Notes under the pieces: generated by a model
The model's input: the letters and a program-made list of their open reading frames with translations, nothing else
What the model was told of the DNA's origin: nothing
The model's database searches: none
Made by a program: the position numbers and the translations under genes
In this document: positions 8,753-16,312 of the stretch, piece by piece
How positions within the stretch are numbered: the stretch's first letter is position 1
How the letters are laid out: each line of letters opens with the position of its first letter
Assembly (NCBI GenBank): GCA_017397725.1
Contig: JAFQIA010000027.1
Coordinates: forward strand, 62,001 to 126,000
Length of the DNA stretch: 64,000 bases
Source: Clostridia bacterium
GTDB lineage: Bacteria; Bacillota; Clostridia; Monoglobales; Monoglobaceae
Reading direction: 5' to 3'

Positions 8753-9298
8753 TCACCTTTTTAATATTGTGATTACGGTTTTTCCGTAAGCAACAGACTT
8801 TTTTACAGAAAAGGGCGTGGGAGGAATCTCCTCGCCACCAAGTTCTGTTTCAATGACCAGAATGCCGTCCTCGTTGAGCAAGGATTTCTCCACAATGGTA
8901 TCAAGAATGGGTTTCAAAAACCCTTGATTGTAGGGAGGATCCAGAAAAATCACATCAAACCCCTCGTTGCAAGAGGAGAGGAACCTTTCTGCCTGTTGGT
9001 TGAGAACGGTGGCTTGCTCCTCAAAACGAGCAAGGCGCAAATTCTCCTTCACCAGTCGAAAGGCAGCCATATCTGCGTCTACAAAAACGCAATGCTTGGC
9101 ACCTCGGCTAAGAGCCTCAATTCCCAACGCACCGCTGCCTGCAAACAGGTCCAGAACCCGCTCAGCAGGGAAGGAAAACTGAATGATATTAAAGACAGAT
9201 TCCTTGACCCGATCGGTAGTTGGCCGTGTGTGAACACCCTGCGGGGCATTTAATTTTAGTCCTCTGCGTAAACCGGAAATCACCCGCAAAAGTTCCAT
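8753..9298 (-). CDS. rsmD: 16S rRNA (guanine966-N2)-methyltransferase RsmD
   Basis: A SAM-dependent methyltransferase of about 180 residues. Features: [13 protein letters not shown] near the N-terminus, the SAM loop [20 protein letters not shown] and the catalytic DPPY (FLDPPYNQG). The start is ambiguous. The ATG at 9298 directly abuts GGAGG, which is too close. A TTG at 9289 sits 9 nt from it and would give an N-terminus matching the family's usual MRVISG. The longer form is listed; the true start is probably 9289. First gene of rsmD-coaD. Confidence 0.93.
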   Translation of the reverse strand: MELLRVISGLRRGLKLNAPQGVHTRPTTDRVKESVFNIIQFSFPAERVLDLFAGSGALGIEALSRGAKHCVFVDADMAAFRLVKENLRLARFEEQATVLNQQAERFLSSCNEGFDVIFLDPPYNQGFLKPILDTIVEKSLLNEDGILVIETELGGEEIPPTPFSVKKSVAYGKTVITILKR

Positions 9299-9338
9299 CC
9301 TCCAAACGCCTGCATTTTTTTTGATACAAGCAATATAT

Positions 9339-9367
9339 ATGGTATCTTAATTCGCGGAATTTGTCAA
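9339..9367 (-). promoter_or_regulatory. Promoter of the rsmD-coaD operon
   Basis: On the minus strand: TTGACA (9367-9362), 17-nt spacer, TACCAT (9344-9339). Confidence 0.65.
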
Positions 9368-9401
9368 GTAGTTTTTGTAACATTTTTGTAACATTAAAAT
9401 T

Positions 9402-9433
9402 CCCCGTTTTCGTTTCGCAGAACGAGAACGGGG
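9402..9433 (-). terminator. Hairpin downstream of the 6S RNA candidate
   Basis: Stem CCCCGTTCTCGTT/AAACGAAAACGGGG on the minus strand, followed by AATTTTAATG. It is a probable backup terminator between the RNA gene and the rsmD promoter. Confidence 0.55.
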
Positions 9434-9456
9434 AAACATGGCAAAGTGCTTGAAAA

Positions 9457-9666
9457 TAAAAGAAAAAGCCCCGCCGTGCCGTCGAAGGAGGTAAAGTAAA
9501 AACCTGGAACCCAGGTGGGAAAACGCCCGAAAGCTTTACAAGTCCACTGGATGCATAAAGCATGAGGCATGTGCGCCACTTCCGGAGACAAAACCCCTTT
9601 GTAAAAGTGTTGGTTTTACATTGTAACCTCGGAAACGAACAAAGCAGGGATCTCTTTTCTCTTTTC
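9457..9666 (-). ncRNA. ssrS: Probable 6S RNA
   Basis: The 584-nt gap between rsmD and mecA holds no ORF but has the features of a roughly 200-nt structured RNA on the minus strand. A strong promoter (9673-9701) predicts a start near 9666. A closing stem pairs CCCTGC near the 5' end (9650-9645) with GCGGGG at the 3' end (about 9473-9468), followed by a T-rich tail. In the 3' half an ACCTGG/CCAGGT hairpin inside a GTAAAG/CTTTAC stem is followed by CTTCGACGGCACGGCGGGG. This resembles the E. coli 6S 3' half (CACCUUGAACC...AAGG...GCCUGCGGCGGCA). 6S RNA binds and inhibits the housekeeping RNA polymerase holoenzyme. The call is by eye; a covariance search would settle it. Confidence 0.55.
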
Positions 9667-9672
9667 TGGATT

Positions 9673-9701
9673 AGTATAGCACAGTTTTTCATGATTTACA
9701 A
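9673..9701 (-). promoter_or_regulatory. Promoter of the 6S RNA candidate
   Basis: On the minus strand: TTGTAA (9701-9696), 17-nt spacer, TATACT (9678-9673). No reading frame follows, which supports an RNA gene. Confidence 0.7.
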
Positions 9702-9722
9702 GTGGATAATATATGAAAAAAC

Positions 9723-9762
9723 GATTGCAAAGTTTGCGTTTTTGTTACGATGGATTGCAAAG
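9723..9762 (+). repeat. Two direct repeats GATTGCAAAG upstream of mecA
   Basis: GATTGCAAAG occurs at 9723-9732 and 9753-9762, exactly 30 nt apart, upstream of the mecA promoter. It could be a regulator site, but the repeats are short and I recognise no factor. Confidence 0.3.
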
Positions 9763-9806
9763 AGTTTACGACGGAATTACAATTTGTGTTTTCCAAGAAT
9801 TTCTCG

Positions 9807-9834
9807 TTGCAATCTAAAAAGTGAATAGTATAAT
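9807..9834 (+). promoter_or_regulatory. Promoter of mecA
   Basis: TTGCAA (9807-9812), 16-nt spacer, TATAAT (9829-9834). Confidence 0.7.
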
Positions 9835-9882
9835 GAAAAGAAAGAGGACTTTTTTTGTCCAAGAAACGAAGGGGGACTGCGG

Positions 9883-10506
9883 ATGCGGATTGAAAAAATC
9901 AGCAAGGATAAAATCAAGATTATGATTGACGGCAATGAAGCAAAAGCATGGAATATTTCTTTTAAGAATATTTCTGAAAACACCCCTGAGGTGCAAAAAA
10001 TGTTCTGGACGGCACTTCGTCTGGCAGAAAAGAATGTGGATTTTTCAGTACAGGGCGCAAAACTCTTTGTAGAGGCGGTCAAGGACGAATCTGAAGAGGA
10101 CGGCTTTGGCATGTTGGTTACCCGTGTTTGCTCAGAGGAGGAGCTCAAGACGGCGATTTCTAATTGCGGTTATCAGGGCAGACTCAAACGGACGGAACTG
10201 AAGGCGCAACCCAGCCGGCAGGCGATTTATCGGTTTCGGGATTTTGATGCAGTTTGCTATGCCGCAGAACAGATGGCGGATTTTTATGAAGGGAAAAGTG
10301 TGCTCTATAAGTGTGACGGTGCCTTTTATCTTTATCTGGTTCCCGCGCGGGCGGAAATTTCAGAAGAAATGGAGACGGTGCTTCTTGAGTTTGCATCCAG
10401 AGTGCAGAACGAGAAGTATATCCACGGCAGACTGAATGAATACGGTGAAAAGATGATCAAAGATCGCGCCGTTGAGGTGATGCAAGAATATTTTTGTATG
10501 AAATAG
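9883..10506 (+). CDS. mecA: Adaptor protein MecA (ClpC adaptor)
   Basis: A 207-residue adaptor that delivers substrates such as ComK to the ClpC-ClpP protease in Firmicutes. The N-terminal substrate-binding region starts MRIEKISKDKIKIMI. The C-terminal region has the MecA pattern YRFRDFDAVCYAAEQM, LYKCDGAFYLYL and a late ILGRL-like HGRLNEYGEKMI. AAGGGGG precedes the ATG. In a clostridium that may not be competent it probably acts mainly in ClpC-dependent protein turnover. Confidence 0.88.
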   Translation: MRIEKISKDKIKIMIDGNEAKAWNISFKNISENTPEVQKMFWTALRLAEKNVDFSVQGAKLFVEAVKDESEEDGFGMLVTRVCSEEELKTAISNCGYQGRLKRTELKAQPSRQAIYRFRDFDAVCYAAEQMADFYEGKSVLYKCDGAFYLYLVPARAEISEEMETVLLEFASRVQNEKYIHGRLNEYGEKMIKDRAVEVMQEYFCMK

Positions 10507-10511
10507 AATCT

Positions 10512-10547
10512 AAAAACTCCTATGGTTGAAAAGCCGTAGGAGTTTTT
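10512..10547 (+). terminator. Terminator of mecA
   Basis: Stem AAAAACTCCTA...TAGGAGTTTTT with inner GG/CC pairs. Confidence 0.85.
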
Positions 10548-10574
10548 CCATTTTTAGAAATTTTTGAAAATGGA

Positions 10575-10603
10575 TTTACAAGATGTCCAATCTGTGGTAT
10601 GAT
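10575..10603 (+). promoter_or_regulatory. Promoter of the BspA-like secreted protein
   Basis: TTTACA (10575-10580), 17-nt spacer, TATGAT (10598-10603). Confidence 0.6.
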
Positions 10604-10665
10604 AAGGATGTTTGTGATAATGACAACACGCATTTTTGTGTTTTTTGATTTGGAGGTGTCCAACA

Positions 10666-12525
10666 ATGAAAAAAAGAATATGGACATTATTAATATGTTG
10701 TATGATGGTATGGCTTGCAGGGATGCTTTGCGTATCTGCCGAAAGCTATGGAGCTTTGACTTATATTGTCACGAATGAACAGGTGAGCATTACCGATTGT
10801 GATACATCGGCGGTGACGGTGGACCTTCCTGTAAAAATCGGGGAGTACCCTGTAACAAGCATTGCAAAGAATGCCTTTGCCAATTGCAGTGCCTTAAAGG
10901 TAATATTCTACCACGGCACGGTGGCAGAGTGGAAACAGATTTCCATCGGCACAGGAAATGAGGAGTTACTTTCCTTATCTGTGGTATGCAATGCGGGGAA
11001 GGGTCCCGTTACCAAGACGGTGCTGGATGCTACCCAAAAACAGTTTTCGGTCTATGGATATGGTGTGAGTGAAGGGGACAAGGTTTTCTTGGCGCTTTAC
11101 AAAGAAAAAGCTATGGTAGAGATACAGCCAAAAGCCTATACCGCTCCCTTTGTCAGCTTTGAAACTACCAAAGACTATGATACGGCAAAGATTTTGGTAT
11201 GGAGCAAGCTGGACGGGGCGACCCCGCTTACCCGAGGTGAAATTTTGCCGGATACAGAGGAGGAATCGCCGGAGGTTGTTGTGCCAATTTCCGTAGTGGC
11301 GGTGATCCAAAGTGTTCAAGGTGCAGAAGTATCTTACTATCAAAATGGAGAAGTAAAAACCGCATCGATCCATACGGGACTTTCTTCTGATTTGAGTCAG
11401 GCAACCCTTGGTGATGTATATGAACTGGAGGTTGCCGGTGATGTTATTACTGCCGCCTCCAAGGTGATGGATTATAACACCGCCCGTACACAAGGGGAGG
11501 CTACCACCAATGGCGTGGATTTGATTGACGGGGTGGATGGTGTTACCACCATGTTTGGTACCCTAACCAGCATTAGTGCAGGAGGACGCCTGAGATTGAA
11601 CACCGGCGAGAGCATTTCATCATCTGACCTTAGCAATGCCAATATTTATGTGGTCAACCCCAACGAGAGTGGCGTGGCGCAGCTGCGTGTGGGGAGTGCC
11701 AATGAGGCATATGTGGATGAAATGCTTGTTTACGAACAACTGCCAGCAGGTGTCACACGAAGACTTTTGAAGGTGAAGTGGATGGGGCAACCCGACGTAA
11801 CGTCCATCATTATGAATGGCAGCAACGAACTTGGGTTATTGCATCAGGTGTTTGCGTATGAATACGACGGCAATGTCACTGATGTGGTGCTCTATCTGCC
11901 GTTCAGTTATTCCTATATATATACCGATGATCCACCCTTTACGGTAAGCTTTTATTATAACGATGTGCTTTATACTTGCACGCAGCTACCTCGTGGCATT
12001 GCCGAAGTTCCAATGGGGAATGCCATTGGAACAAAGATGCCGGGAAATCCCTTGATGGGGTCAGACGGTCAAGGGCTGAAAGGTATCAATCCGGAGGCTT
12101 TTGCCGGATGGTTTGATCAGGATGGCAATCCGGTCGATGAAACCACGAAACCAACCAAGGACCTTGTGGTGACTGCACGAATCAGTGATTATGCACTGGC
12201 AAATGAGGAAATGAAAAGTATGTTGAACTATGCGTGGGAGGATATGGACTTCTATTGGTCGGATTTTCCCGTAGGAGATCAGCGTGATCTTATTTTGCTC
12301 ATCAAGGGTTGTGTGGAAACAACCCTTCCCTATGCAGATACCAAGGTGATTGACTCGAGTTTTATCCGAAGTCTCTTCCCTACGGAGATACAGAGAGTCA
12401 GAGAGTTGAAGGATGCCATCGAAGCTGCCGGAAAACGGTCTGAATTTATTGATAATATGGGAGAATTTAGAGCAAAACCCATAAAGTGGCTGCTGGATAT
12501 TTTTGGTATCGAGGTGGAACTGTAA
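10666..12525 (+). CDS. Secreted protein with a BspA-type leucine-rich segment
   Basis: A 619-residue exported protein. It has a signal peptide (MKKRIWTLLICCMMVWLAG, cleavage probably after VSA). Residues 50-100 match one BspA-like LRR unit (PVTSIAKNAFANCSALK, then YHGTVAEWKQI). A segment of Ig-like or adhesin character follows (DKVFLALYKEKAMVEIQ). The central and C-terminal parts are not recognised. There is no sortase motif and no SLH domain, so how it stays at the surface is unclear. GGAGGTG precedes the ATG. It is a single-gene unit with its own promoter and terminator. Surface or matrix protein of unknown ligand. Confidence 0.7.
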   Translation: MKKRIWTLLICCMMVWLAGMLCVSAESYGALTYIVTNEQVSITDCDTSAVTVDLPVKIGEYPVTSIAKNAFANCSALKVIFYHGTVAEWKQISIGTGNEELLSLSVVCNAGKGPVTKTVLDATQKQFSVYGYGVSEGDKVFLALYKEKAMVEIQPKAYTAPFVSFETTKDYDTAKILVWSKLDGATPLTRGEILPDTEEESPEVVVPISVVAVIQSVQGAEVSYYQNGEVKTASIHTGLSSDLSQATLGDVYELEVAGDVITAASKVMDYNTARTQGEATTNGVDLIDGVDGVTTMFGTLTSISAGGRLRLNTGESISSSDLSNANIYVVNPNESGVAQLRVGSANEAYVDEMLVYEQLPAGVTRRLLKVKWMGQPDVTSIIMNGSNELGLLHQVFAYEYDGNVTDVVLYLPFSYSYIYTDDPPFTVSFYYNDVLYTCTQLPRGIAEVPMGNAIGTKMPGNPLMGSDGQGLKGINPEAFAGWFDQDGNPVDETTKPTKDLVVTARISDYALANEEMKSMLNYAWEDMDFYWSDFPVGDQRDLILLIKGCVETTLPYADTKVIDSSFIRSLFPTEIQRVRELKDAIEAAGKRSEFIDNMGEFRAKPIKWLLDIFGIEVEL

Positions 12526-12551
12526 TAGAAACCTTTCAGAAGTTGAGCAAG

Positions 12552-12581
12552 GGGCAGGTTTGTAGGAACCTGCCCTTTTTT
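12552..12581 (+). terminator. Terminator of the BspA-like gene
   Basis: GGGCAGGTT/AACCTGCCC stem followed by six T. Confidence 0.85.
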
Positions 12582-12598
12582 GCGGGCAGAAAAATGAT

Positions 12599-12627
12599 TT
12601 GCAAAAATTGGAGATATCGTGTATACT
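12599..12627 (+). promoter_or_regulatory. Promoter of aroA
   Basis: TTGCAA (12599-12604), 17-nt spacer, TATACT (12622-12627). Confidence 0.7.
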
Positions 12628-12672
12628 TATCATAACGACAGTTGTTCTATGACAGAAAGTGAGGAGAAAGCT

Positions 12673-13959
12673 ATGGATATGGCTCGAATTGAACCAAATA
12701 TGCTCAAGGGGACGGTAACGGTGCCTCCCTCCAAAAGCGTTGCTCATCGGGCGATGATCGCAGCCGCACTTTCAGGCGGAGGATGTACCATCAGCAATGT
12801 GGCAATGAGCAAGGATATTCAGGCGACTTTGGATTGTATGCAGGCTTTGGGTGCAACCGTTCAGGTGGACCCCAAAGCAGGGACGGTACAGTTTTCTCCA
12901 CGTAGCAAACAGGCGCTCCCTGAAGAGATTGTTCTGCCTTGCGGAGAAAGTGGGTCAACCTTGCGCTTTTTGATACCGTTGGCACTTCTGACGGGGAGAT
13001 CAGTAACATTGACCGGACGGGGACGGCTGATGCAACGTCCGCAAAAGCCATATCTGGATATGTTTGCGCAGAGAGGGATTTCCTGTGTGCAGAATGAGGA
13101 TAGCATCAAAATCAAGGGAGAACTCAAAGCGGGGCTTTATAAGATCCCAGGAAATGTGAGTTCCCAATTTATTACCGGATTGCTGTTTGCCTTGCCTTTG
13201 CTTGAGGGGGACAGCGAGATTCAGGTGACTACCATGCTTGAATCCAAAGGCTATGTGGATTTGACCTTGTCGGTGCTGAAAGATTTTGGGATTGAGGTTC
13301 AAAATGACCGCTACCGGCGTTTTATTATTCCGGGCGGTCAGACCTATCAACCAAAAGGTATGGTGGTTGAGGGGGATTATTCTCAGGCAGCATTCTTTCT
13401 GGTGGCAGGTGCGCTGGGCTGCGATATTTGCGTAAAAGGCTTGCGGAAAGACAGCCTGCAAGGAGACAAAAAGATTTTAGAGATTCTTGAAGAAGCAGGG
13501 GCCGAGGTGGAGTACCTTGATGAGGACACCATTCAGGTGCGGCGCACCGATAAGATGCACGGCATCCGAATTGACGCAAGGGAGATTCCGGATTTGGTTC
13601 CCATTCTGGCGGTGCTTTGTGCCTTTTGCAAAGGAGAAAGCCTGATACATAACGCCGGCAGACTGCGGATGAAGGAGAGTGATCGGCTCACCGCTACGGC
13701 GAGCGAACTGAAGCATCTGGGGGCACAGATAGAAGAGGGTGTAGACTTTTTGAAAATTGTCGGCACCGATACTCTTTGCGGAACCACGGTATCGGCTTGG
13801 AATGACCATCGCATTGCGATGGCAATGGCGATTGCGGCTTGCCGATGCGAAGGGGAGGTTTCCATTTGCGGTGCGCAGGAGGCAGTGACCAAGTCCTACC
13901 CTGATTTTTTTGAAGTATATCATAGCTTGCAAAACGGCCCCACCGTATTGTTGGGATAA
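12673..13959 (+). CDS. aroA: 3-phosphoshikimate 1-carboxyvinyltransferase (EPSP synthase)
   Basis: A 428-residue enzyme of the shikimate pathway that joins PEP and shikimate 3-phosphate on the way to Phe, Tyr and Trp. Motifs: PPSKSVAHRAMIAAAL, GESGSTLRFLIPLALL, GNVSSQFITGLLFALPLL, RMKESDRL and NDHRIAMAMAIAA. The start at 12673 is set by GAGGAGAAAGCT upstream. It stands alone with its own promoter and a shared bidirectional terminator; the rest of the shikimate genes are not in the window. Confidence 0.97.
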   Translation: MDMARIEPNMLKGTVTVPPSKSVAHRAMIAAALSGGGCTISNVAMSKDIQATLDCMQALGATVQVDPKAGTVQFSPRSKQALPEEIVLPCGESGSTLRFLIPLALLTGRSVTLTGRGRLMQRPQKPYLDMFAQRGISCVQNEDSIKIKGELKAGLYKIPGNVSSQFITGLLFALPLLEGDSEIQVTTMLESKGYVDLTLSVLKDFGIEVQNDRYRRFIIPGGQTYQPKGMVVEGDYSQAAFFLVAGALGCDICVKGLRKDSLQGDKKILEILEEAGAEVEYLDEDTIQVRRTDKMHGIRIDAREIPDLVPILAVLCAFCKGESLIHNAGRLRMKESDRLTATASELKHLGAQIEEGVDFLKIVGTDTLCGTTVSAWNDHRIAMAMAIAACRCEGEVSICGAQEAVTKSYPDFFEVYHSLQNGPTVLLG

Positions 13960-13961
13960 GG

Positions 13962-14002
13962 AAAAGAGCTTGAAATCTTGATGGATTTCAAGCTCTTTTT
14001 TT
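13962..14002. terminator. Bidirectional terminator between aroA and comEC
   Basis: A 12-bp perfect stem GAGCTTGAAATC with a 6-nt loop, flanked by A-run and T-run, between convergent genes. Confidence 0.9.
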
Positions 14003-15571
14003 GGTAAGGTAAGTATAAAGAACGATTCCCAGCAGAAGGTAGAGAACGGCAAAGGATGGGTGTGGCGTGGGAAGATAGCATAAAAACCGACTTTGTGCGA
14101 AAAAGTGTGCCAAAAAATTCATCAGCCAAAGCGGGAGTGCCAAAAAGAATTGGGCAAAAGCAATGGCAAGCGGGGGATAAAGAAGGGAGAGGAGCCAAAG
14201 AATCAAGCCTCCTGCAAAGCTGAAGCTTGCCAAAGGAACCAAAAGAATGTTTGCAAAGATACTACCCCAAGAAAATCGATTGAAAAAGCGTGCCAGAAAA
14301 TAGCCAAGCCCCAGATTGCCGGAAAGGGAAAGGACGATGGAGTTTTGTATTTCCCGACGGAAAAAGCGGGCGTACTTTGTATCGGGTACGGGGATGGCGG
14401 TGTTTAACTTTTGAGTCAGAGGCGCAGAAAAGAGGATGATGCCAAGAGTTGCAGAAAAGGAAAGCAGAAAACTGTAACCGGTGATCGTATAGGGATTCTG
14501 CAATACAAGAAGAAGTGCTGCAAAGGATAGGGAGGTCAAACTATCCGGTTCCTTTTGCAGTTGGATGGCAATTAGTACCAAAAGCAGCATAATCAAAGAA
14601 CGACAGATGGAAGGGGTGAATGCTGCTGCGGCAGAAAACACCACCAAAACAGGAACACTAATCAGGCGGAGCAACCAACGAGGCAAGCGCAAACGCCCCA
14701 ATAAAGCCTGCAATAGGCCAAACAGAAACATCAAGTGCATTCCTGAGGTAGAAATGATATGTACCAGTCCTGAGTCGACAAAGCTTTGATATTGCTCGGC
14801 AGTAAACCCTTCATTGTTGCCAAGGAGCAAGCCTTTCAGCAAGGCTGCCTCTTGGGGATGATTGAAAAGACTGACATCTACTGCACGAAATACCGATTCG
14901 CGGATAGAAATTCCCAGACTCTCTAAGGTATACGAAAGGCTTTGGTGGGAAACAGGAGTGTCTGCCCGTTTTAGTTCGGTGGTATACGTGGCATAGCGGA
15001 TGCCTTGCCGATAAAGATGGTGGCGGTAATCAAAGCCGCCTAAATAGCCTGCACCCTCCGGCTGTGTAAGCTTTGCCGTAAAGGTGACGCTGTCGCCACG
15101 GGACAATTCTCCATAGAGAGCGTCTTTGGCGTAAACTGCAACCTTTCCGTTGACTTGGTGAATACCGGTTTCGTTTTCCGCTTGCAGAACTTGAACAGTT
15201 GCACCAAGAGAGGCACCGGTGCTGCTCTCCTTTGGCAGATCCAAAAGGAAACCGGTGTAACGGCATTCTTCTCCGGCGGTAAGCTGCAAGTCGCGGTCTT
15301 GGAATATATCAAAAAGATAGACCCGGACAATCCCCAAAACCAAAGAGAAACAAACCAACCAGACTAAGAAGGCATCTCCCTTGGCAAAACGTTTGCGAAG
15401 AAGAAGAAGCAACAACCCTGCAAGGAGGAGAAATCCTCCGGAATAAGAGAGAAAATAGGAAAAGGGCAAGGTGACTTGGTGGATGCCATAAAGAACACCG
15501 GCAAGAAACCCGCCGGAAATCCATACCAGAGTGTGACGCCCTGACTGTATTTGTGATGTTGAAGAAAACAT
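13988..15571 (-). CDS. comEC: ComEC/Rec2-family membrane protein lacking the metallo-beta-lactamase domain
   Basis: A 527-residue polytopic protein of the DNA-uptake channel family. The N-terminal segment with two TM helices and an OB-like domain (DUF4131 type) is followed by the Competence domain, recognisable from GLLLGNNEGF and DSGLVHIISTSGMHLMFLFG, then many hydrophobic helices. Full-length ComEC is about 750 residues and ends in a metallo-beta-lactamase-like nuclease domain. Here the protein stops after the membrane part, and no such domain is encoded next door. The ATG at 15571 is preferred because AAGGA is 8 nt upstream. Confidence 0.85.
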   Translation of the reverse strand: MFSSTSQIQSGRHTLVWISGGFLAGVLYGIHQVTLPFSYFLSYSGGFLLLAGLLLLLLRKRFAKGDAFLVWLVCFSLVLGIVRVYLFDIFQDRDLQLTAGEECRYTGFLLDLPKESSTGASLGATVQVLQAENETGIHQVNGKVAVYAKDALYGELSRGDSVTFTAKLTQPEGAGYLGGFDYRHHLYRQGIRYATYTTELKRADTPVSHQSLSYTLESLGISIRESVFRAVDVSLFNHPQEAALLKGLLLGNNEGFTAEQYQSFVDSGLVHIISTSGMHLMFLFGLLQALLGRLRLPRWLLRLISVPVLVVFSAAAAFTPSICRSLIMLLLVLIAIQLQKEPDSLTSLSFAALLLVLQNPYTITGYSFLLSFSATLGIILFSAPLTQKLNTAIPVPDTKYARFFRREIQNSIVLSLSGNLGLGYFLARFFNRFSWGSIFANILLVPLASFSFAGGLILWLLSLLYPPLAIAFAQFFLALPLWLMNFLAHFFAQSRFLCYLPTPHPSFAVLYLLLGIVLYTYLTKKRA

Positions 15572-15597
15572 AACAATCATCCTTAAAATTCAAGAAA

Positions 15598-15623
15598 AAT
15601 CCCCTTTCTTTTTTGAAAGGGGG
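15598..15623 (-). terminator. Terminator of the XRE gene
   Basis: On the minus strand CCCCCTTTC/GAAAGGGG followed by ATTTTTCTTG, just before the comEC start. Confidence 0.7.
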
Positions 15624-15635
15624 TGGTATCAAAAC

Positions 15636-15953
15636 CTATTCGTTGTTTGCTTGAATAAAATTTCTTATGATATTTTTGAGATAGACTCTTTTTTCGGTTT
15701 TACAAAGATGCAACAAATTGGATAATTCGTCATCCAATTCTGGGTTTGTGGTTCCAAAAAGAATATAATCTGTGGTTAAAAGTAATTCTTTGGATAACTT
15801 ACATAAGGTGTCAAGACTCATTCCTCTTGTACCATTTTCAATATCGGAACAGAACTTGGTTGAGATATCTAATTTCTCAGCCAACGCCTCTCGGGTATAC
15901 CCTAAGAGTTCCCGTTGTGTTCGGATTCTGGTTCCCATTTCTTTATTAAACAT
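15636..15953 (-). CDS. XRE-family transcriptional regulator
   Basis: A 105-residue protein. Residues 1-65 are a Cro/CI helix-turn-helix (RIRTQRELLGYTREALAEK, then FCSDIENGTRGMSLDTLCKLS). The C-terminal 40 residues are an acidic and basic helical tail without a known sensor domain. The ATG at 15953 has AGGTG 6 nt upstream. The target is unknown; a palindrome about 75 nt upstream (16028-16060) could be its operator. Confidence 0.85.
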   Translation of the reverse strand: MFNKEMGTRIRTQRELLGYTREALAEKLDISTKFCSDIENGTRGMSLDTLCKLSKELLLTTDYILFGTTNPELDDELSNLLHLCKTEKRVYLKNIIRNFIQANNE

Positions 15954-16027
15954 ATGCAACACCTACCACGAATAGTTTATCCATTTGCGGATAAAAGTAA
16001 AAGAAACTAACAGCGTAGCTAAAATAC

Positions 16028-16060
16028 AACTTTTGGCGGGTGATTTACCTGCTAAAAGTT
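16028..16060. repeat. Imperfect 33-bp palindrome upstream of the XRE gene
   Basis: Arms AACTTTTGGCGGGT and ACCTGCTAAAAGTT around the 5-nt centre GATTT; 12 of 14 positions pair, with a further G-T. It lies between the XRE gene and tRNA-Lys. Either an operator or an RNA hairpin in the XRE leader; no T-run follows. Confidence 0.45.
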
Positions 16061-16075
16061 TTCTGGTATAAAAAC

Positions 16076-16107
16076 AAAAAAGCACTTGCAATTGCAAGTG
16101 CTTTTTT
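16076..16107 (-). terminator. Terminator of tRNA-Lys
   Basis: A perfect 32-bp palindrome (AAAAAAGCACTTGCAA and complement) immediately 3' of the tRNA. Confidence 0.85.
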
Positions 16108-16110
16108 GCA

Positions 16111-16186
16111 TGGTACGCGATCAGGGGCTCGAACCCTGGACACCCTGATTAAGAGTCAGGTGCTCTACCAGCTGAGCTAATCACGC
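16111..16186 (-). tRNA. tRNA-Lys (anticodon CTT)
   Basis: A 76-nt cloverleaf with encoded CCA. The acceptor stem GCGTGAT pairs with ATCGCGT (terminal G-T). The D arm is GCTCAGCTGGTAGAGC. The anticodon stem CCTGA/TCAGG frames the loop CTCTTAA, giving anticodon CTT for AAG. The T arm is CAGGG-TTCGAGC-CCCTG. Discriminator base A. It stands alone between the XRE gene and rny. Confidence 0.95.
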
Positions 16187-16278
16187 ATAGGTGTTTCACA
16201 CGAACAAAAAGTAGTATACTCCTTTTTTCTCCGATTGTCAAGAGAAAAATGCAACTTTTTTTGTTTTTTTTGAAAAAA

Positions 16279-16309
16279 TTTTGCGGCAGAGAATTTCTCT
16301 GCCGCAAAA
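16279..16309 (-). terminator. Terminator of rny
   Basis: TTTTGCGGCAGAGA/TCTCTGCCGCAAAA stem followed on the minus strand by a T-run. Confidence 0.9.
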
Positions 16310-16312
16310 GAG

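Noticed and set aside
9457..9666. SRP RNA or RNase P RNA as the identity of the structured RNA
   Set aside because: It has TCCGGAAG, which recalls the SRP tetraloop, but lacks the full GGTCCGGAAGGAAGCAGCC region. RNase P signature sequences are absent and the size is too small.
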